Shown here: positions 52,267 through 61,663 of the stretch, piece after piece
How the letters are laid out: each line of letters begins with the position of its first letter
Numbering within the stretch: position 1 is the stretch's first letter
Assembly: GCA_007827375.1 (NCBI GenBank)
Contig: VISH01000001.1
Location: 1,364,001 to 1,428,000, forward strand
Source of the DNA: Alteromonadaceae bacterium 2753L.S.0a.02
GTDB taxonomy: Bacteria > Pseudomonadota > Gammaproteobacteria > Pseudomonadales > Cellvibrionaceae
Length of the DNA stretch: 64,000 bases
Reading direction: 5' to 3'
Notes under the pieces: generated by a model
Database searches by the model: none
What the model was told of the DNA's origin: nothing
What the model saw: only the letters and a program-made list of their open reading frames with translations
Position numbers and translations under genes: made by a program

Positions 52267-54234
52267 TTAAAGCGTCTCCGGGGTATACCAAATCGGCGAT
52301 GTCCAGGCTCGCTCTTTTATCGTTTTGGGAAGTTCGGCCGGGTGTTCAACGCCGGCGCGTTTTGCGTCGTACATGCTCCAGCGGCACACAGGATTTTCCA
52401 AAACGCGAGCATAGTAAAAAGCTGCCTCGGTTATATTAAAGTCCGGGTCAGACCAGGTGGTCGCCAATTCGCTCGCGCCTTTGTCGCTGCTGATCGAACA
52501 ATCTTCGAGATTTACCATGGCGCCATTGTCGGGGCAGCGGTGCGTTTTAGGGTCGGGTGTGAGGCCATCGGAACAGGCAACGTCATACACCGCTTCCTGC
52601 AATTCATTATTGCTGGTGCGCCAACCCTTGATAATTTGAATTTTTTGCAGGGGTGCGCTGTCTGGGTCTTGCATTGCCCACACCACCAAGGATATTGCTT
52701 TTCCAGCGGGTGCCGCTTTTAAATCGCCTCCCTGAGGTACGCCCGTTTGATAAGCTTTGGCAACCCAGTCGACTTGTTCGTGGGCATTCCTGGCGAACTC
52801 GAAACCGGCGAAGAGCCGAACTTGTGTGCGGGTGCCACTGGTGGCGAAAGTTTCTTTACGATGCAGCGCATCCCAAATATCTGTTCGTGTATTACTTTCC
52901 GCCCAAACGCCAGTAACCGCGCCAGGGTTGTAGAGTTTGGTGGGGTCGTCTTCGGCGGATATGCCCATCGCCAGCGCAGTTGGGTTGGGTTTTAGTCCGA
53001 GACGAATTTCCGGTTCGCCATCGTTATACGCGTAGTGGCCCTCGAAATCGCTTTCGGTCGTGTCGCTGGGCGTACCATTATGATTGTCTGTTGCACCGAC
53101 AAAACCTTGTTTAAACGGATTTGTTCCCCACTTGGCTTGCTGATTTAAACCGAATTTCAAACCGTTACGCACAAACGCATACTCATTACTGCAAGCGGCA
53201 TTTTCGCCGTCTTGGCAGGGATTAAAAACAGTTTCAAAGTTGCATTCTTCATCGGTGGTCATAATGCCGGTTTGGCATTCAGAGTTACCTTTAATTTGCA
53301 TAATTTCCACCAGGCGATCCATGCGTTCGCGACGCTCGATAATTTCCCGAGTAAATTCAGATCCATCAGAATTTTTACCCCAATACAGACGCCCCCAATA
53401 AAAGTTGGGATTGTGAGGAATTGTGAGCACATCACATTCACCCGTGCAATTGCCTTCCAGCCATTGATGAAGTTGCTCCCCGGTACCCTCAAACGCAGAA
53501 AAAACTGTAACGGGTACTTTGTCGTTTTTGAAAATCACATTACGGTGCATCATGCCACCTTTGCCTTCGGGAGCATTGGCAGAAAATTCGTAGGCTACAA
53601 ACGAAGTAAATTTACCCGGCTTGTAGTTTTCATTGGCGGCCTGCTGAATTCGTTTCCAGGGTGCAGAGGCGGCGTCGCGGCAGGCTTGACCGCCATCGCC
53701 ACAAATGTCCGTTAAACGGAGGGCGGGTGATTTCGCGATTCCGGCAAATATTTCCTGGAAAGGCTTAATATCGTTTTGCCGAATACCCTTGCAGGTTTCT
53801 GAGTTGTAGCGATTCATATTGGTGTTGGTGCAGATTTCGAATTCACCCAAGGCTTCGGCATGATCGGTAACAGCGGCGAAATCCAGTGGCTTGATAATTT
53901 TCTTTTTAACACCGGTGGGCAAACTTACCACCTCTCCTTTGGCAAAGCGGTACGCAGTAAAGGGGTCGTTCATGGTGTTACCAAAAATATAGGCATCCAG
54001 CGAGTAAGCCGTATGCAAATGCAGTTCGCCAAAGTAGGCGTTTCTTAGGGGATTGCGCTCTATGTCTGCTTCCCTGGAATCGGCACCCGGGTCGAGCGAC
54101 ATATCGCTGTTGCTGGTCTCGGAACCGCCCTTGCTGGATTCAGGGCTGCAAGCCGACAAGGTTAAGGTCAGTGCTAATAGTAAAACGGCAATGCTTGTTC
54201 CGTAACTGAGTGAAGAGTGTTGTCTCGCTAACAT
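52267..54234 (-). CDS. DUF3604 lipoprotein with PHP-like metal site
   Basis: A 655-residue predicted lipoprotein (lipobox LSAC near residue 29) of the DUF3604 family. After a Ser/Asp-rich linker the metal-site blocks of a PHP-like phosphoesterase fold appear: GELHLHTAYSLDA, then AVTDHAE, then TIPHNPNF and GATDNHNG. The family is widespread in marine bacteria but has no established reaction; hydrolysis of a phosphoester is inferred. It is the last gene of a three-gene minus-strand set, 108 bases after the HupE/UreJ-like gene. I use the second ATG (54234), since AGGA sits eight bases before it and abuts the first. Confidence 0.85.
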   Translation of the reverse strand: MLARQHSSLSYGTSIAVLLLALTLTLSACSPESSKGGSETSNSDMSLDPGADSREADIERNPLRNAYFGELHLHTAYSLDAYIFGNTMNDPFTAYRFAKGEVVSLPTGVKKKIIKPLDFAAVTDHAEALGEFEICTNTNMNRYNSETCKGIRQNDIKPFQEIFAGIAKSPALRLTDICGDGGQACRDAASAPWKRIQQAANENYKPGKFTSFVAYEFSANAPEGKGGMMHRNVIFKNDKVPVTVFSAFEGTGEQLHQWLEGNCTGECDVLTIPHNPNFYWGRLYWGKNSDGSEFTREIIERRERMDRLVEIMQIKGNSECQTGIMTTDEECNFETVFNPCQDGENAACSNEYAFVRNGLKFGLNQQAKWGTNPFKQGFVGATDNHNGTPSDTTESDFEGHYAYNDGEPEIRLGLKPNPTALAMGISAEDDPTKLYNPGAVTGVWAESNTRTDIWDALHRKETFATSGTRTQVRLFAGFEFARNAHEQVDWVAKAYQTGVPQGGDLKAAPAGKAISLVVWAMQDPDSAPLQKIQIIKGWRTSNNELQEAVYDVACSDGLTPDPKTHRCPDNGAMVNLEDCSISSDKGASELATTWSDPDFNITEAAFYYARVLENPVCRWSMYDAKRAGVEHPAELPKTIKERAWTSPIWYTPETL

Positions 54235-54342
54235 ATTCATTTCCTCTGCATAGGCTGCAGTTAGTGAACTAACGAAAATACCTAAAACTAATGCCAGGCC
54301 GTATATTCAGGGCATTTGGCAGTTTTAAGAGCGCCGCGATTT

Positions 54343-55371
54343 TTAGGAGTAATAAGCCGCGATGCGCTGAATCATCCAAAACGATGCCACGCCACCAATA
54401 AAGTACGCCGGGACACGTTGAATCCAAATTGGAGGTGACTTGATGACGCTTGCTAATCCATAACGCACACCAAGAACCAGCGACACAAACAGCAGCTGGC
54501 CCACTTCAACCCCCACATTAAATACCAGCAGTGCAGTGACGATGGCATTTTTCGGTAAACCGATTTCCCCAAGGGACGACGCGAACCCCAGGCCGTGTAA
54601 CAAACCAAAACCGAACGCTACCAGCCAGGGGTAACGGGCGGTTAAACTACGCCGACCTCGCTGCACATGAACAATTTCAGTGGCAATAAATACAATGCTC
54701 AATGCAATGCAGGCCTCTGTGGGCGGAATGGCAACGCGAATGATATTTAATGAGGCGAGAATTAAGGTAATGCTATGAGCCAGAGTAAAACCGCTAATTG
54801 TTACAATAAGTTTATGGCGGCTCGCAAGCAACAGGATTAACGCCAAGACAAAAAGCAAATGATCCAAGCCCAACAAAATATGCGTGATCCCAAGAAAGAA
54901 ATACGTTGATATTGTTTGCAGCACAGTGGGCTTTTTAGGAAGTATGAAATCTGGCGTGGTAGGTGTTAGGCGTTGCGTTAGTACTGCACCATCCAGATAT
55001 TCTACTCGCAGTAATACCTCAGACGAAGAGCTGGCTAAATCACCAATGGCGAGCTGCATACCTGCCAGACCTTGTGCCCGTTCAATTTGCCAGTGGTCTA
55101 AATAATAATTGCCAGTAAATTCCTGCGACGTTTTTAATTTGTGAACGATTGTTTGTGCATCGAAAGTTATGTTCTCGGAAAACCGAATTTGCGGCTCTCG
55201 AAATGGCACTTTAAAAATAACATCGAATCTGGTGTGATCATCAGTGCGCTGTTTAATACCCAAATATGCGAGACGCATATCATCCGCCTGGGCCAAGCAT
55301 GACGTAAGCAGCAAGCCAATCGCGAAGGCATGCAACACATACTGAATGATTGACTTAGTGAGAAGAGCCAT
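54343..55371 (-). CDS. HupE/UreJ-family membrane protein
   Basis: A 342-residue protein. It has a signal peptide to about residue 29 (AQA|D), an extracytoplasmic beta-rich domain about 30-145, and a C-terminal membrane part of six to seven helices about 150-340. The HupE/UreJ hallmarks are GITHILLGLDHLLFVLALIL, GFTLAHSITLILASLN and FGLLHGLGFASSLGEIG, with conserved His that suggest divalent metal (nickel or cobalt) transport. Its start codon is three bases after the parvulin stop. GGAG lies within that gene's end. Association with DUF3604 suggests a metal-supply role (inference). Confidence 0.88.
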   Translation of the reverse strand: MALLTKSIIQYVLHAFAIGLLLTSCLAQADDMRLAYLGIKQRTDDHTRFDVIFKVPFREPQIRFSENITFDAQTIVHKLKTSQEFTGNYYLDHWQIERAQGLAGMQLAIGDLASSSSEVLLRVEYLDGAVLTQRLTPTTPDFILPKKPTVLQTISTYFFLGITHILLGLDHLLFVLALILLLASRHKLIVTISGFTLAHSITLILASLNIIRVAIPPTEACIALSIVFIATEIVHVQRGRRSLTARYPWLVAFGFGLLHGLGFASSLGEIGLPKNAIVTALLVFNVGVEVGQLLFVSLVLGVRYGLASVIKSPPIWIQRVPAYFIGGVASFWMIQRIAAYYS

Positions 55372-55374
55372 TAA

Positions 55375-56214
55375 TTAGCGCTCCGCCAAACTGGAGCTTA
55401 TAACTTCTATTTTGTATTCCTCTAATAGCTGTTCTTGACGCTTTTTTCTGGCGACTTCTTGGCGTGCGTATAACCAATCGGCTTGCACCTGATGTTTAAT
55501 CTCAGATAGCTCCGGCAGCGTTGCACTTTGCACCTGATGGATTCGAATAAGATGAACTCCCAAGCCAGAGCGAACCGCACCGCTCCAGGTGTGTATTGGC
55601 AGCCCGGACAACTTCGCGACCATACCTCGTCCAAAAATGCGTTCTACCTGACTCGCGGGAACGTCATTAAATATTGCTGGTAGTGAACTTGCGTCGCCTT
55701 TAACAAGCTCGCCGGTGTGAAGTTTTTGCAATGCGACAGTCAAGCGTTGTTCCAGGGCGTCTTCTTTAATAGGTTTGAAATATAATTGTTCGAAACTAAA
55801 ACGTGCGTCGCGTTGATATTTTTCAGGGTGCGCGTGAAGAAACGTGGTTAACTGTGCATCAGTGGCATTTGTGTCTTCAAACCGAGACGAATCGAAAAAT
55901 TCCATTTTTTGCCGTAATCGGCGTCGGATCATGGGGTCATTCTGATCGAGGCCCAATTGCAGTGCTTTGCGATAGTAAATTTCTTCTAATACGTAATCAT
56001 CGACAAGTGCTTTTAGTTCCGTTGAGTTCGGCGCACGCTGCCAAGTTTTTGCGAAGCGTTCGCCCAGCATGTTAAGCACCGGGTCATCTACGGTGATTAC
56101 CTTGGTATTGCTCAAAACGGGCTTAACGCCAGCGTAAAGCGCAAATAAGAGGCTTCCGATTACTATAAAGTGTACCAGAGGCTCTTTTAAGATTGTTTTC
56201 AGAATGGCTTTAAT
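55375..56214 (-). CDS. Membrane-anchored parvulin-type peptidyl-prolyl isomerase, likely ATT start
   Basis: A 280-residue periplasmic folding helper. The conventional frame begins at TTG 56115, but the same frame continues upstream without a stop into LKTILKEPLVHFIVIGSLLFALYAGV, a membrane anchor typical of such proteins. No ATG, GTG or TTG exists in that extension. AGGGGG lies seven bases before an ATT at 56212-56214, which I take as the start. The SurA-like N-domain is about 40-140 and the PPIC domain about 150-235 (FEQLYFKP, LPIHTWSGAVRSGLGVHLIRI). Heads the HupE-DUF3604 operon. The ATT start needs experiment; the coding frame itself is secure. Confidence 0.78.
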   Translation of the reverse strand: MKAILKTILKEPLVHFIVIGSLLFALYAGVKPVLSNTKVITVDDPVLNMLGERFAKTWQRAPNSTELKALVDDYVLEEIYYRKALQLGLDQNDPMIRRRLRQKMEFFDSSRFEDTNATDAQLTTFLHAHPEKYQRDARFSFEQLYFKPIKEDALEQRLTVALQKLHTGELVKGDASSLPAIFNDVPASQVERIFGRGMVAKLSGLPIHTWSGAVRSGLGVHLIRIHQVQSATLPELSEIKHQVQADWLYARQEVARKKRQEQLLEEYKIEVISSSLAER

Positions 56215-56972
56215 GATGTTTCCCCCTGAGCTTAATCACACTTCTTCTCCTATTGTTTTATGCCACTGGCCTGATAGCAATAGATCTTCGCTTTATCGAC
56301 CATCCAGATGCCTTGCAAATAATCTGCGAGTAAAGATTCGTGCGCCAAAGCATTGAGTAGCACGAATAGGTTTGTATTTGAGGATAAACCAAAGGTGTTT
56401 TAGCTGGCCCTAAAATAACATTGGCGTTTATTGTTGGGTAGTACAAAACACGGATATAAACCTCTGAAAGGTTAAGGTGTAAGACCCTTTGTGAGAGACA
56501 CAAACCAATAAAACCAAGCAGTAATTACGCGCTTTCAGTGTTACCGTTGTGCGAATTTACACGCCAGAGCGCGAATTTGAGGCGTTAGCACCGGCCCATT
56601 TGAGGTGTTAGCACCGGCGCCGATATGACACGCTACCAGAGGACACGCTACCAGAGGCTTATGTCAAATATAGTGCGCTTCCGCTTAACGGGAGGTAAGC
56701 GACATTTGTAAGGCATTTACGATTATTCAGAGCTCGCGCGTTTCGCCGTTGCCAAGACCATATCGCAAGATACACAAAGAACCCCGCCAAGCGATTGATG
56801 TATTTAATCTTTTCCCGAAAAAGCATTTTGGTACTTCCACTAAATATCTCGGCTAACGAACAAATGTTATTTAAACGTGATTATTTCGTGATTACTTAAA
56901 TTCTCCAAATTGTGATTCTAGCGGTGTTGTACCAACACCTTGAAAAAATATTTGAATAAGGAGAAATTTAAA
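56215..56972. other. Long intergenic region
   Basis: About 760 bases without an intact gene; divergent promoters of the parvulin operon and the propeller gene. It holds the short repeats at 56575-56656. The minus strand near 56430-56490 shows a short similarity to the end of the fic genes (LNLSEV), too brief to call. Confidence 0.4.
56575..56656. repeat. Two short tandem duplications
   Basis: A 21-base segment (ATTTGAGGCGTTAGCACCGGC) recurs with one change at 56598-56618. Then GACACGCTACCAGAG is repeated exactly at 56627-56641 and 56642-56656. Confidence 0.85.
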
Positions 56973-58091
56973 ATGAGATCTATGAAGCAATTTCTATTGT
57001 CAATAGCCGCGGCCGTTATGCTGCCGGTCTCAGGCGTGTATGCGACCGGAAACGATTTTTATCATTCATTCGAAAATAAAATATACACCATGACAAATTC
57101 TACGGAGGGAAACGAACTTATTGAATTGACACACTATGCCTCTGGAGAAATTTTCGAATCCAATCGCTTTGCCACGGGTGGTAATGGCACCAGCGGCGGG
57201 CTGGGGAATCAGGGGGGAATTGTTACTTCCGACGATAAAAGTTTAATGTTTGTGGTAAACGCAGGCAGTAATAGCATTTCTGTATTTAAAAAAACGCCCT
57301 GGGGAATTCGATTGGTGGAAACAGAGTCTTCTCTGGGGGAAAGACCGGTAAGCATTACGCAACTGCATAATCTGGTCTATGTGTTAAATGCTGGCAGTGA
57401 CTCTATCGCAGGTTTTATTGTAAATGCACAAGGTCATTTATACCCCTTAAAAAACAGTATCGCCAAGTTAAGTGGGGAGGCCACAGGTGCCGCACAAATT
57501 AGTTTTACGCCGCGCGGTAATGCTCTGGTGGTTACCGAAAAAGCGACTAATTTTATTACGACCTTCCCGCTGTACTTCGGTATTCCCGGTGAAGCGATAA
57601 TCAATATTTCAGCTGGCGTTACACCCTTTGGGTTCGACTTCGACCGCTATGGCCATCTGCTGGTCTCAGAAGCCGCCGGAGGAGAGCAGGATGCCAGCAG
57701 CGTTTCGAGCTACGCAGTATCCCGTTTCGGGGCCTTAAATGAACTGGATGGCCCGGTACCCACCACCGAAACAGCTGCGTGTTGGTTAATTGTCGATAAA
57801 ACCGGGCGCTACGCCTACACCACCAATGCCGGGTCTGCCAGTATCTCTGCCTATAAAGTGCACCCACGCGGTCGCTTAACTTTGTTGAATGAAGACGGGG
57901 TTGCGGCAAGTACCGGCGAAGGCAGTGCACCTATCGATTTGGCCTTGTCAGGTAACGGTCGCTTTTTATATGCCTTAAGTGCCAGAGACGGTTCTGTTTC
58001 TGCGTTTGTTGTTGGTCGCCATGGCACACTCGAAAGTCACACACGAATGACCGATCTGCCCACGGGCTTAAATGGTTTGGCGGTTTTCTAG
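56973..58091 (+). CDS. Secreted YVTN/lactonase-type beta-propeller protein
   Basis: A 372-residue exported protein. The signal peptide is about 1-23 (VYA|T). The rest is a propeller like 6-phosphogluconolactonase/YVTN proteins, with repeats such as FVVNAGSNSISVFKK, VYVLNAGSDSIAGFIVNAQG, YAYTTNAGSASISAYKVHPRG and FLYALSARDGSVSAFVVGRHG. Lactonase activity is not certain for exported members; a scaffold or surface role is equally possible. I chose the ATG at 56973, with AAGGAG nine bases before it, over the TTG at 56940. Followed by a strong terminator. Confidence 0.85.
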   Translation: MRSMKQFLLSIAAAVMLPVSGVYATGNDFYHSFENKIYTMTNSTEGNELIELTHYASGEIFESNRFATGGNGTSGGLGNQGGIVTSDDKSLMFVVNAGSNSISVFKKTPWGIRLVETESSLGERPVSITQLHNLVYVLNAGSDSIAGFIVNAQGHLYPLKNSIAKLSGEATGAAQISFTPRGNALVVTEKATNFITTFPLYFGIPGEAIINISAGVTPFGFDFDRYGHLLVSEAAGGEQDASSVSSYAVSRFGALNELDGPVPTTETAACWLIVDKTGRYAYTTNAGSASISAYKVHPRGRLTLLNEDGVAASTGEGSAPIDLALSGNGRFLYALSARDGSVSAFVVGRHGTLESHTRMTDLPTGLNGLAVF

Positions 58092-58136
58092 AAGCGATAG
58101 CGACGACGTTTAAATTAACCTCAGGCAGGAGTTTGG

Positions 58137-58167
58137 CGCGCACACTTATTTGTGCGCGTCCTTTTTT
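58137..58167 (+). terminator. Rho-independent terminator
   Basis: CGCGCACA/TGTGCGCG stem with a CTTATT loop and a TTTTTT tail, 45 bases after the propeller gene. Confidence 0.92.
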
Positions 58168-58219
58168 GAGGTTCCTTAGCGTGCTAAGAAATGCTTTCGT
58201 TAAGCTACAGTATTTTGGG

Positions 58220-58732
58220 CTAATGCCCCTGGCCTTTGCGTGACACGATAAAATCGGTTAAGGCAAACAGCACACCAGAAACAACAAAAGTAAGGTGAAT
58301 ACCCAGCTTCCAGGCCATAACATGATCGGGAATTTCGTGGGAATTGATAAAAGCTTTAAGCAGTTCCACCGCCGAAATGGCAACGATTGCACCTATTAAC
58401 TTAAGCTTCAAATCGGAAAAGCCCACCTTGCCCATCCATACGGGCCTGTCTTCATGATCACCAAAATGGATTTTGGAAACAAAGTTTTCGTAACCGCTAA
58501 AAATAATAATCAGCAGTAGGCACGCAATCAGTGTGGTATCGACCAAGGTCAAAATAGACACCAAGGCGTTATCACTGGTGATGTGCAGCATGTTTATCAT
58601 CAACCACCAGAGTTCTTTAAAAAACTTAAATAATAGCGTAAGAATCGCAAGTATCAGGCCCACGAAAAAGGGTGCGAGTAACCACCGGCTTTTGAAAATG
58701 AACTTTTCTAATATATCTTCGAATTTATTCAT
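58220..58732 (-). CDS. UPF0114 (YqhA-like) inner-membrane protein
   Basis: A 170-residue membrane protein. Opening FEDILEKFIFKSRWLLAPFF and the later IFSGYENFVSKI, WMGKVGFSDLKLKLIGAIVAISAVELLKAFI and LTDFIVSR are the signature blocks of the UPF0114/YqhA family. Four membrane helices are expected near residues 17-37, 55-80, 105-125 and 137-158. Function unknown. GGAAACCCC precedes the ATG. It is monocistronic. Confidence 0.92.
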   Translation of the reverse strand: MNKFEDILEKFIFKSRWLLAPFFVGLILAILTLLFKFFKELWWLMINMLHITSDNALVSILTLVDTTLIACLLLIIIFSGYENFVSKIHFGDHEDRPVWMGKVGFSDLKLKLIGAIVAISAVELLKAFINSHEIPDHVMAWKLGIHLTFVVSGVLFALTDFIVSRKGQGH

Positions 58733-59017
58733 GGGGTTTCCAATAAATACAATGGTTTTGTGGGGGCTTGCTAGAAGGTAGACGCCATTGGCTTGAATGT
58801 GTTAGAGCGAAAAATGTGTAGCGTCTCTGGTTGCAAAGCGAACAGTAATGTGAATGCTTACTTACGTTGTAGTGGCAACGGCTAAAACGGAGAGTAGTTA
58901 TACAATAAAATGGCCGCGGAATATAGCGGTATTTCCCGATGCTTCATTCTGGCGTTAAGCTTATTGCAATCTGCTCTTAAGCCCGGTAAATGGGTTCTCG
59001 AGCTTGTTGCGATGTAA
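58733..59017. other. Intergenic region
   Basis: About 285 bases separating UPF0114 from the end of the paralogue operon. No clear terminator for the operon is visible. Confidence 0.35.
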
Positions 59018-59890
59018 CTATTTCTGTGATGTCAGAATCTTCAACTTCTCTTCTTCACTAACCGAATCCCATTTTAACGGTGGGTATTCTTTAATCAAGG
59101 AAGTATCCTCCATATCTTTCAAGGCTGCTTGTTGTTGCGCCTGGGCTTTGGGTGAAAGTTCGAGTTCAAGGCTGGAAATAATATCTTCCATAAGTTCAAG
59201 AACGGGCTTTTCATTTACGCGTTTATCGAGTTCTGCTCTGGGCAAATTTTTTAAACGACTGGGCCAGAAAATTAGAACAGCGAGAATATCGTCGCTAATG
59301 GGAAAAAACACCATGCGTTTGATGGTTCGGTGGGGCGAAAAGTTTTCGGAGAATACTTCCAAACGAGCGGCATTTACGGGGAGATGGTGGACTAGTTGCC
59401 AATTGGTGGGTGCTTTAAATACTTGAATGCCACCGCGACTTTTACTTCTGTGATGGGAATACATTTCTGTGAGGTAATCACCAATTACCTGTTCAAGTGA
59501 ACGAGGATGAAAAAGAGAAACATCTTCGGGGTAATTCACCACCTTAACTAATTTGAATGACAACTCTAACTCGGCTACAGCGCCGGTGAACCAAGGGCCG
59601 TTAAAAGCCCAGGAGTGGTAAAAAAAATCCGCTTTACGCCAGTGGTCGGGTAGGCCGCGTTCTTCCTGCTGTTCGTTGTAATAATTGCGGAATGTCAATT
59701 GCGATTCACTGTAGCGACGTTGTGGCGTATAACCCTCGTGGTTTGAACGAATAGGGCTGTGTTTCGGTGCTTTAAATAAAATGGTTGTCCCATCAATCTC
59801 GCTGCTAATGGTGCGAGCCTGTGAAAAACTTGGGCCTACGGGAATGATTAATCCATTGGCTCTCCTTAATTTCAACGGGAAGTTAAACAT
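59018..59890 (-). CDS. Paralogue 4 of the immunity-like family
   Basis: A 290-residue cytosolic-looking protein with no signal peptide or membrane segment. Its C-terminal third (MVFFPISDDILAVLIFWPS ... LELMEDIISSLELELS) has the strand-helix pattern of DcrB/PsbP-like small domains seen in type VI-linked proteins, by eye only. It shares about nine tenths of its residues with the paralogue at 60776 and many stretches of identical DNA. Ends with PPLKWDSVSEEEKLKILTSQK, kept in all four copies. Last gene of the five-gene operon, 15 bases after its neighbour. Multiple, slightly different copies behind a distinct leader gene are typical of immunity gene expansion (inference). Confidence 0.8.
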   Translation of the reverse strand: MFNFPLKLRRANGLIIPVGPSFSQARTISSEIDGTTILFKAPKHSPIRSNHEGYTPQRRYSESQLTFRNYYNEQQEERGLPDHWRKADFFYHSWAFNGPWFTGAVAELELSFKLVKVVNYPEDVSLFHPRSLEQVIGDYLTEMYSHHRSKSRGGIQVFKAPTNWQLVHHLPVNAARLEVFSENFSPHRTIKRMVFFPISDDILAVLIFWPSRLKNLPRAELDKRVNEKPVLELMEDIISSLELELSPKAQAQQQAALKDMEDTSLIKEYPPLKWDSVSEEEKLKILTSQK

Positions 59891-59905
59891 ACAGTTTCTG
59901 GGTGG

Positions 59906-60745
59906 CTAGCTTTGAGCAGCCAAAATTTTTAACTTTTCAGCTTCACTCACTTTGTCCCATTTTAACGGTGGGTAGTTTTCAATTAACGAAGCGTCAGGTA
60001 AACCTTCCAGTGCTACGTCTTGTTGAGTCTGGGCCGCAGGTGAAAGGTTTAATTGTATGCTGGCGACAATGTTATCAGTGAGTTCACCTATGGGTTTTTT
60101 ATCAACTTCTAGACTCCCTTTTTCATTATTTGCAGCCCGAATACTGCTGGGATGAAATAAGAGCCTTGCCATAAGATTATTTGCTAGAGGAAAGAAAACA
60201 TAGTGTTTTTCTGTATAGGCGCCGCGCTTAATTTGGGGTAATACATCAAATTTCACTGAGCATACGGGTAGAGTATTGAGTGGAGTCCAGTTCACGGGAG
60301 CAATATAGTCCTGAATATCACCACGAGTAAAATCGATGAGGTGCGAATACATGTAAGTGAGATAATCTCCGATAACAGTTTCCAACGCACGGGGGTGAAA
60401 AAGCGAAATGTCTTGTGGATAATTTATAACCTTTACGATCCGAAACGAGAGATTCAAGGTGGCCACGACGCCAGTAAATAACGGGCCACAAAACGCCCAG
60501 GATCGATAAAGAAAGTCTGCTTCTTGCCAGTGATCTTGAAGCCCGCGCTCTGCATGAGAGTCTTCGAAATAAGTGCGAAACAGCAAGTCAGTTTCTTTAA
60601 TATTTGGTGCTGGTTGAAGTGCTTTTCCGCTACCGCGATACTTACTATGCTTTGGTAATCGGATACCAATAGAAGTGCCATCTATGTTGGTAGTTATGCT
60701 GGAGGCACTTGAGAAATCGGGGCCTTTTGGCTTTCTTCTAATCAA
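59906..60745 (-). CDS. Paralogue 3 of the immunity-like family, divergent member
   Basis: A 279-residue member and the most divergent of the four (RDYF-type middle with FHPRALETVIGDYLTYMY, HYVFFPLANNLMARLLF). The N-terminus is about ten residues shorter if the TTG at 60745 is the start. Upstream in frame reads IDIPLIRR, resembling the MFNVPLK start of its paralogues, but only ATA/ATC codons are available there, so a rare start codon is possible. The C-terminus keeps PPLKWDKVSEAEKLKILAAQS. The 15-base gap to the next gene has the same sequence as the gap between the paralogues at 61664 and 60776. Confidence 0.75.
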   Translation of the reverse strand: MIRRKPKGPDFSSASSITTNIDGTSIGIRLPKHSKYRGSGKALQPAPNIKETDLLFRTYFEDSHAERGLQDHWQEADFLYRSWAFCGPLFTGVVATLNLSFRIVKVINYPQDISLFHPRALETVIGDYLTYMYSHLIDFTRGDIQDYIAPVNWTPLNTLPVCSVKFDVLPQIKRGAYTEKHYVFFPLANNLMARLLFHPSSIRAANNEKGSLEVDKKPIGELTDNIVASIQLNLSPAAQTQQDVALEGLPDASLIENYPPLKWDKVSEAEKLKILAAQS

Positions 60746-60775
60746 TGGGATATCTATCCTATCGAAGCTTGAGAG

Positions 60776-61648
60776 CTAGCTTTGTGATGCCAGAATCTTC
60801 AACTTCTCTTCTTCACTAACCGAATCCCATTTCAGTGGGGGGTATTCTGTAGTCAAGGAAGTATCCTCCATACCTTTCAAGGCCGCTTGCTGTTGCGCCT
60901 GGGCTTTCGGTGAAAGTTTGAGTTCAAGGCTGGAAATAATATTTTCCATAAGTTCAAGAACGGGCTTTTCATTTACGCGTTTATCGAGTTCTGCTCTGGG
61001 CAAGTTTTTTAAACGGCTGGGCCAGAAAATTAGAACAGCGAGAATATCGTCGCTAATGGGAAAAAATACCATGCGTTTGATGGTGCGGTGGGGCGAAAAG
61101 TTTTCGGAGAATACTTCCAAACGAGCGGCATTTACGGGGAGATGGTGGATTAGTTGCCAATTGGTGGGTGCTTTAAACTCTTGAATATTACCGCGCGTAT
61201 CGTCTATGTGATGTGAAAACATCTCCGTAAGATAATCACCAATTACCTGTTCAAGTGCACGAGGGTGAAATAGAGAAACATCTTCGGGGTAATTTACTAC
61301 CTTGACTAATTTAAAAGATAAATCCAGTTCAGCAACAGGGCCGGTGAACCAAGGTCCGTTAAAAGCCCAGGAGTGGTAAAAAAAATCCGCTTTACGCCAG
61401 TGGTCGGGTAGGCCGCGTTCTTCCTGCTGTTCGTTGTAATAATTGCGGAATATCAGTTGCGATTCATTGTAGCGACTTTCCGGTTTATAACCTTGATCGT
61501 TGGATCGGATAGGTTGGTGTTTTGGCGCTTTAAACGAAATAATCGTCCCATCAATTTCGCTGGCAATAGTGCGAGCCTGTGAAAAACCTGGGCCTACGGG
61601 AATGATTAATCCATTGGCTCTCCTTAATTTCAACGGGAAGTTAAACAT
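60776..61648 (-). CDS. Paralogue 2 of the immunity-like family
   Basis: A 290-residue copy starting MFNFPLKLRRANGLIIPVGPGFSQ. Nearly identical to the copy at 59018 over its N-terminal and middle sections; differences cluster around residues 40-60 and 150-165. This clustering, in positions that could form a recognition face, is what one expects if the copies bind different variants of one toxin (inference). No signal peptide. The gene follows the copy at 61664 by 15 bases. Confidence 0.8.
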   Translation of the reverse strand: MFNFPLKLRRANGLIIPVGPGFSQARTIASEIDGTIISFKAPKHQPIRSNDQGYKPESRYNESQLIFRNYYNEQQEERGLPDHWRKADFFYHSWAFNGPWFTGPVAELDLSFKLVKVVNYPEDVSLFHPRALEQVIGDYLTEMFSHHIDDTRGNIQEFKAPTNWQLIHHLPVNAARLEVFSENFSPHRTIKRMVFFPISDDILAVLIFWPSRLKNLPRAELDKRVNEKPVLELMENIISSLELKLSPKAQAQQQAALKGMEDTSLTTEYPPLKWDSVSEEEKLKILASQS

Positions 61649-61663
61649 ACAGTTTCTGGGTGG

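Noticed and set aside
56258..56503. Third fic remnant on the minus strand
   Set aside because: Only a short LNLSEV-like stretch (about 25 bases) matches; too little to call.
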